The notes beneath the pieces were generated by a model. The model was not told where the DNA came from, made no database searches, and was given only the letters and a program-made list of their open reading frames with translations. A stretch of 64,000 nt of DNA from Terriglobales bacterium (GTDB lineage: Bacteria; Acidobacteriota; Terriglobia; Terriglobales; Acidobacteriaceae), in the NCBI GenBank assembly GCA_015655585.1, contig JAATEV010000024.1, forward strand, positions 1 to 64,000. The letters run 5' to 3'. The position numbers were made by a program, and so were the translations under genes. Positions 59,693-64,000 of the stretch are shown one piece after another. How positions within the stretch are numbered: the stretch's first letter is position 1; every line of letters begins with the position of its first letter.

Positions 59693-61399
59693 ATGAGGAA
59701 GCTGCGGATGATGGCTGGTGGCGTTGGTGCTAAGTGGCGGGTTGTGCTGGTGGGAGCGGCGATGGTGATGGGGATGACGGGCGGTGCATTCGCGCAATCG
59801 GTTCCGGCGGGGTACGACGGACTGGTGAAGCTGTTTGGGCAGTGGCGGGAGTTCGAACGGCCGGGGATGAAGAACGGCGTTCCGGACTATGGCGCGGAGG
59901 CGATGAAGAAGAAGGCCGCGGACCTGCCGGGATGGAAGAAGCGGCTGGAGGCGATTGATACGAAGGGCTGGCCGGTGGCTCAGCAGAACGACTACAGGCT
60001 GGTGAAGGCGGAGATGAATGGGCTGGATTTCGATCTTCGCGTGCTGCGGCCCTGGGCGCGAGACCCGGCGTTCTATGTGAGCATCTGGCCGACGCGGACG
60101 GACGTGCCTTCGCGGGAGGCTCCGGTGGCTTACCCGGAGATTCAGCTTTATAAGTATCACTTTCCTCTGTCGGCGGAGGCGCAGAAGGAGCTGGTGGGGA
60201 CGATTGGGTTGATTCCGGGATTTTTGAACGAGGCCCGGGTGAACCTGAAGGACAGCAATGCTCGTGACCTGTGGGTGTATGGGGTGCAGGAGTTGCAGAA
60301 GCAGTCTGTGGCGCTGGCTGGGCTGGAGGCGGGGACGCTGCGGGTGAGTACGCTGGAGGGGAGTCAGAAGGCTAGCCTGGAGGGGGCTTCGCCGGAGCTG
60401 AAGACGGCGGTGGCGAATGCTCGGAAGGCCACGGACGAGATGATTGCGTGGGTGCAGAAGCTGGCTCCTACGAAGACGGGGCCTTCGGGGGTGGGCAAGG
60501 AGAATTACACGTGGTATCAGCAGAATGTTCACTTCCTGCCTTGGACGTGGGACGAGGAGGTGGCCCTGCTGCATCGGGAGCTGGAGCGGGCGCAGGCCTC
60601 GCTGCGGCTGGAGGAGCATAACAATCGCAACCTGCCGCAGCTTGAACCGGCGGCGGATGCGGCGACGTTCGACAAGATGGCCCATGCGCGGCTGGACAAG
60701 TTTGTGGACTTTCTGGTGAAGCAGGAGATTATTCCTGATAAGCCTTATCTGAAGGAGGCGCTGACACCGCAGATTGGACGGTTTGTGCCGGAGGAGCGGC
60801 GGGTATTCTTTACGCGGGTGACGCATCGGGAGCCGATGCTGCTGTACTCGCATGACTATCACTGGATCGACCTGGCGCGGATGCGGGATGAGCCGAATCC
60901 AAGCCCGATTCGGCGGGAAGCATCGCTCTCGAACATCTGGGACAACCGGGCGGAGGGATTTGCTACGGCGTTTGAAGAGGTGATGATGCACGCGGGGCTT
61001 TATGATGACAATCCGCGGGCGAAGGAGCTGTTGTGGATCATGCTGGCGAACCGCGCGGCGCGTGGGCTGGCTTCGCTGTACGTGCAGGCGAATGTGTTTA
61101 CGCTAGAGCAGGCGGGGCACTTTCAGGGCGAGTGGACTCCGCGGGGCTGGGCAAATGCGAAGGACTCGCTGACGGCGTTTGAGCAGTTGCTGTATCTGCG
61201 GCAGCCGGGATATGGGACCAGCTACATTACGGGCAAGCTGATGCTGGATAAGTTGATGACGGAGTATGGGCACGCGCAGGACCTGGAGGGCAAGCCGTTT
61301 GTGCTGCGGGATTTTCTGGACCGGTTCAATAACGAGGGGATGATTCCGGTGGCGTTGATGGAGACGGAGATGGTGCCGGAGAAGGCTCGGGAACCGTAG
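59693..61399 (+). CDS. Exported DUF885-like protein lacking the usual zinc motif
   Basis: A 568-residue secreted protein (signal peptide with WRVVLVGAAMVMGMTGGAFAQ). The C-terminal half resembles DUF885: DNRAEGFATAFEEVMMHAGL followed by YDDNPRAKELLWIMLANRAARGLASLYVQANVFTLEQAGHFQGEW and a PGYGTSYITGKLMLDKLM near the end. DUF885 proteins normally have a HExxPGHH zinc motif ahead of the EGWA segment; here the corresponding region reads THREPMLLYSHDYHWIDLAR, so the canonical motif is missing. It may be an inactive relative, or it may bind metal differently. Nothing known ties it to the flanking genes; it follows the dehydratase by 106 bases. Confidence 0.7.
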   Translation: MRKLRMMAGGVGAKWRVVLVGAAMVMGMTGGAFAQSVPAGYDGLVKLFGQWREFERPGMKNGVPDYGAEAMKKKAADLPGWKKRLEAIDTKGWPVAQQNDYRLVKAEMNGLDFDLRVLRPWARDPAFYVSIWPTRTDVPSREAPVAYPEIQLYKYHFPLSAEAQKELVGTIGLIPGFLNEARVNLKDSNARDLWVYGVQELQKQSVALAGLEAGTLRVSTLEGSQKASLEGASPELKTAVANARKATDEMIAWVQKLAPTKTGPSGVGKENYTWYQQNVHFLPWTWDEEVALLHRELERAQASLRLEEHNNRNLPQLEPAADAATFDKMAHARLDKFVDFLVKQEIIPDKPYLKEALTPQIGRFVPEERRVFFTRVTHREPMLLYSHDYHWIDLARMRDEPNPSPIRREASLSNIWDNRAEGFATAFEEVMMHAGLYDDNPRAKELLWIMLANRAARGLASLYVQANVFTLEQAGHFQGEWTPRGWANAKDSLTAFEQLLYLRQPGYGTSYITGKLMLDKLMTEYGHAQDLEGKPFVLRDFLDRFNNEGMIPVALMETEMVPEKAREP

Positions 61400-61458
61400 G
61401 GCTCGGCTGGGGATGCAGTGATTTCGGGATACGTTCATTCGCTGTCAGGAGGAATTGT

Positions 61459-62913
61459 TTGACGCCGATAAGCCGGAAGCTTCCGCAGCCAAAGCGCCAT
61501 TGCTCGATCTTGCGTGCCATCGAGGCCACGAGGCGCTTCCGAGGGGTGACTCTGCAAGTGCTTTTGCTTGGCGCAGTTGCTGCGGGCGCGCAGATGAAGC
61601 TGGAGTTGGCTCCGGGGGCGCGTGTCATGACGATTTCGCCGCCGGGCCAAAGCGGCGCCGAGGAGGTCATTGCCGTCAATCGCTATAACCCGAATCAGGC
61701 TGTGATGGCTTATGGCGGGACTGATGGCGGCAAGGCGGCGTATTCGACGGACTCGGGAATTTCATGGACTTTAGTAAATCCGGCCGGTAAGGGGAAGATG
61801 GGCGGGAACAAAAGCATTACCTTCGATGATCGTGGGAATGTTTTTCTCGCGTACCAACTGATCGAGAAATTGGGGAGCCCGGGCTACTGGGGGCACAACG
61901 CCCACGGCAACGGAATCTGGGTTCGACACTCTACCGATGGCGGCAAGACGTGGGACGCCGATGCTACCCCGGTGCTGGTGTGGCCGAACGGCCAGCCTGC
62001 TCCACAACAAGAGGACATGGCTCGGATATGGGCGGATAACGAGCCAGGGAGTCCTTATCGCGGGAATCTCTACCTGGCTTGGATTGACTGGCAGATTGAT
62101 AAATCGATCGTATTATTTACGCGATCGACGGACCACGGTAAGACCTGGGCCAAACCGTGGCGCATCAGTACCCATGCGGGATTTCCGCGCGACGATACGG
62201 GAGCGATCCTGGGGATTCTGGGATCAGTGGGGCCGGATGGGACGCAGTACGTGGTGTGGAACGATATGCTCGACACGGTGCTGGCGATCTCGCGGGACGG
62301 TGGGAAGACATTTGAGCCATCGCGACCGATCTTTCAGGTTGGGCCGCCTTACTTTAGTGGAGCGGCGTCCTCGTTTCAGGGGATTCAGCGGGTGATGGGT
62401 CTGCCGGAGATTGCGATGGATGAGCGATCGAGCACGCTGTATGTGACGTGGAGCGACTTTCGTAACGGCGATGTGGATGTGTTTCTTTCGCGCTCGGTGG
62501 ATAAGGGACAGACGTGGTCTCCGCCGCTACGGGTGAATAACGATCCGATCCATAACGGGGCCGATCAGTTCTATCAATGGCCTGCTGTAGATCCGACTAA
62601 CGGGGACGTGTATGTAGAGTTTTACGATCGGCGGGCTGATCCGGAGAATCGTAAGATCTGGATGACTTTGGCACGGTCTACCGACAGAGGAAAGACGTTC
62701 GTTAACTATGCCTGGACGACGAAGCCGTTTGTTGGACACAATACTTTTCTTGGGGACTATCCCTGGCTCACGGCATACGGAGGGCGGGTCTACGGGGCCT
62801 GGGCCGAAGCAGTATCCGATACGAAGGCAACGGTTCCGTGCCACGGATGCGGGACGGTGGGTACGCCCGCCATCATTCGGATTGGTATCGCCGACTTCAA
62901 CAAAATCCACTGA
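61459..62913 (+). CDS. Secreted sialidase-fold (Asp-box/BNR) protein
   Basis: A 484-residue protein starting at a TTG with AGGAGG 6 bases upstream. A basic N-terminus and hydrophobic VTLQVLLLGAVAAGAQ suggest export. At least six Asp-box motifs of the S/T-x-D-x-G-x-T/S-W/F form are visible: STDSGISW, STDGGKTW, STDHGKTW, SRDGGKTF, SVDKGQTW and STDRGKTF. These mark a six-bladed beta-propeller as in sialidases. The catalytic Arg triad, Asp and Tyr of true sialidases cannot be located by eye, so I would not claim sialidase activity. The protein could also be a glycan-binding or other glycosidase propeller. Confidence 0.85.
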   Translation: MTPISRKLPQPKRHCSILRAIEATRRFRGVTLQVLLLGAVAAGAQMKLELAPGARVMTISPPGQSGAEEVIAVNRYNPNQAVMAYGGTDGGKAAYSTDSGISWTLVNPAGKGKMGGNKSITFDDRGNVFLAYQLIEKLGSPGYWGHNAHGNGIWVRHSTDGGKTWDADATPVLVWPNGQPAPQQEDMARIWADNEPGSPYRGNLYLAWIDWQIDKSIVLFTRSTDHGKTWAKPWRISTHAGFPRDDTGAILGILGSVGPDGTQYVVWNDMLDTVLAISRDGGKTFEPSRPIFQVGPPYFSGAASSFQGIQRVMGLPEIAMDERSSTLYVTWSDFRNGDVDVFLSRSVDKGQTWSPPLRVNNDPIHNGADQFYQWPAVDPTNGDVYVEFYDRRADPENRKIWMTLARSTDRGKTFVNYAWTTKPFVGHNTFLGDYPWLTAYGGRVYGAWAEAVSDTKATVPCHGCGTVGTPAIIRIGIADFNKIH

Positions 62914-63065
62914 TGGCAGAGAGAGGCACTTCGATCCTCTTGTCCCATTCCCCATCAGAGGTTCCTGACTGATTCTGGTGTGGTCAGGTAAAATCGCTCG
63001 TTAATGATGCGGCGGCGGGTTTTGCTGGCGTCTACGATTTTTTAGAATCTCAGCGAGGTTTCCAG

Positions 63066-64000
63066 ATGAAGCAACAGGCGGCGGGTGACTCGATTCACTT
63101 GGGGAAGAAGAACTTCTGGCATCCGTTCTCGGACATGAGAACGGTTTCGCAGGAACGGGTGGTAATCGAGCGGGGCGATGGAGTCTGGATATGGGACAGC
63201 GAGGGGAAGCGCTATCTGGATGGGACGGCGGGGCTTTGGTACTGCTTTGTGGGGTATGGGCGCGAGGAGCTGATTGACGCGGCTACTCGGCAGATGAGGA
63301 TGATTCCTTCTTATTCGAGCTTTGGCGATTTGACTACGCGATCGACGCTGGAGCTGGCGGAGAAGATTGCTTCGATCAGCCCGTTGGAGGACACGGCGGT
63401 GTTCTTTACGAGCGGCGGGTCGGAGAGCGTGGAGACCGGGGCGAAGCTGGCGAAACGATATTGGAACGCGATTGGCAGGCCGGAGAAGCGGATTCTTGTG
63501 ACGCGTGGGCAGGCTTACCACGGTGTAGGCGGGTTCGGGACGAGCATGGCAGGGATTGCGCCGAATGCGGCCGGGTATGGGCCGTTGCTGCCGGATGTGT
63601 TGGTGACGGCCCCGGACGATGTGGACGCGCTGGCTCGGCTGTTTGAGGAGAAGGGCGATCAGATTGCGGCGTTCTTTGGCGAGCCGGTGCGTGGGGCGGG
63701 CGGGCTTTATCCGCCGATGAAGGGATATTGGAAGGAAGTGGAGAGGCTTTGCCGGAAGCACGATATTTTGCTGGTGTGCGATGAGGTGATTACGGGATTT
63801 GGGCGGCTGGGCGAGTGGTTCGCCAGCACGGCTTATGATTTGCAGCCGGATATTATTCTGGGGGCGAAGGGTGTGACCTCGGGGTATCTGCCGCTGGGTG
63901 TGGTGTTGTGTGGGCCGAGGGTGCAGGAGCCGTTCTGGAAGGGCTCGGCGGGGATGTTCCGGCATGGGTATACGTACTCGGGCCATGCTACGGCTTGCGC
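63066..64000 (+). CDS. Class III (omega-type) PLP aminotransferase, C-terminus beyond the window
   Basis: A 311-residue N-terminal part of a fold-type I aminotransferase. The start MKQQAAGDSIHLGKKNFWHP matches omega-amino-acid:pyruvate-type enzymes. Landmarks are GVWIWDSEGKRYLDGTAGLW, FFTSGGSESVETGAKLAKRYW (phosphate loop), YHGVGGFGTSMAG, LVCDEVITGFGRLGEWF, where the Asp contacts the PLP ring nitrogen, and ILGAKGVTSGYLPLGVV with the Schiff-base Lys. The last bases still encode FRHGYTYSGHATAC. Amino donor and acceptor cannot be defined. The minus-strand ORF over the same stretch is a shadow. Confidence 0.92.
   Translation, partial: MKQQAAGDSIHLGKKNFWHPFSDMRTVSQERVVIERGDGVWIWDSEGKRYLDGTAGLWYCFVGYGREELIDAATRQMRMIPSYSSFGDLTTRSTLELAEKIASISPLEDTAVFFTSGGSESVETGAKLAKRYWNAIGRPEKRILVTRGQAYHGVGGFGTSMAGIAPNAAGYGPLLPDVLVTAPDDVDALARLFEEKGDQIAAFFGEPVRGAGGLYPPMKGYWKEVERLCRKHDILLVCDEVITGFGRLGEWFASTAYDLQPDIILGAKGVTSGYLPLGVVLCGPRVQEPFWKGSAGMFRHGYTYSGHATAC

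Noticed and set aside
61459-62913. Functional sialidase
   Set aside because: Asp-boxes show the fold, but the catalytic residues could not be located, so only the fold is claimed.

Overview
The window reads as a chromosomal segment of an Acidobacteriota bacterium, most likely family Acidobacteriaceae (Granulicella, Edaphobacter or Terriglobus type). The evidence is an Oar-like TonB receptor with an N-terminal carboxypeptidase-regulatory domain, a TIGR03435-type protein, a DUF6677-type membrane protein, a BlaI/M56 pair, DUF6298 and DUF5695-type secreted carbohydrate-active proteins, and dispersed hairpin repeats typical of these genomes. Family names were assigned by reading the protein sequences; no database search was run.

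Layout. 0-3 kb: the 5' end of pyrG, a flavin disulfide reductase, a DUF4126 membrane protein and an anchored hypothetical. 3.4-15.6 kb: a plant-polysaccharide (probably pectin) locus. A Tat-exported DUF5695-like protein faces a leftward operon of TonB receptor, CE1-like esterase, Tat-exported GH28 polygalacturonase and a beta-helix/DUF6298 protein. A GntR-like palindrome lies in the spacer of the receptor promoter. 15.9-24.7 kb: a GGDEF-EAL protein with a degenerate cyclase motif, divergent from a Tad/Flp pilus locus (flp, cpaA, cpaB, tadB, tadC, a 31-aa membrane peptide, DUF192, TadG-like and two TadE-like proteins). The Tad locus carries an apparent internal deletion: cpaB runs out of frame straight into the middle of tadB, and no cpaC, tadZ or tadA is visible. 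24.7-31.6 kb: a HicB-like antitoxin, a large lipoprotein with ten Ig-like repeats and an OmpA-type protein.

32-39.9 kb: tRNA-Ile(CAT), two overlapping small membrane proteins, an M24 peptidase, and the leftward rimP-nusA-infB operon, which has a recognisable promoter and a terminator-like hairpin in its leader. 40.2-46.4 kb: guaB, a TIGR03435 protein, an SDR-TetR operon under a NemR-like palindrome, DUF503-rbfA-nrnA. 46.4-51.1 kb: a GT39 glycosyltransferase, a GNAT protein, a VanZ-like protein and a membrane protein/winged-helix pair. 51.1-51.7 kb: repeat-rich non-coding DNA with nine perfect AAGAGC hexamers. 51.7-64 kb: an M3 peptidase, a BlaI-BlaR1-like pair followed by an HtrA protease with a second BlaI-like site at its start, a long nested hairpin element, a YjhG-type xylonate dehydratase, a DUF885-like protein, a sialidase-fold Asp-box protein and a truncated class III aminotransferase.

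Points most worth a second look are the Tad deletion junction, the structured leader ahead of flp, the nested hairpin element between htrA and the dehydratase, the matching BlaI-like sites at blaI and htrA, and the attenuator-like leader of rimP-nusA-infB. I see no CRISPR array, prophage, integrase or insertion sequence.
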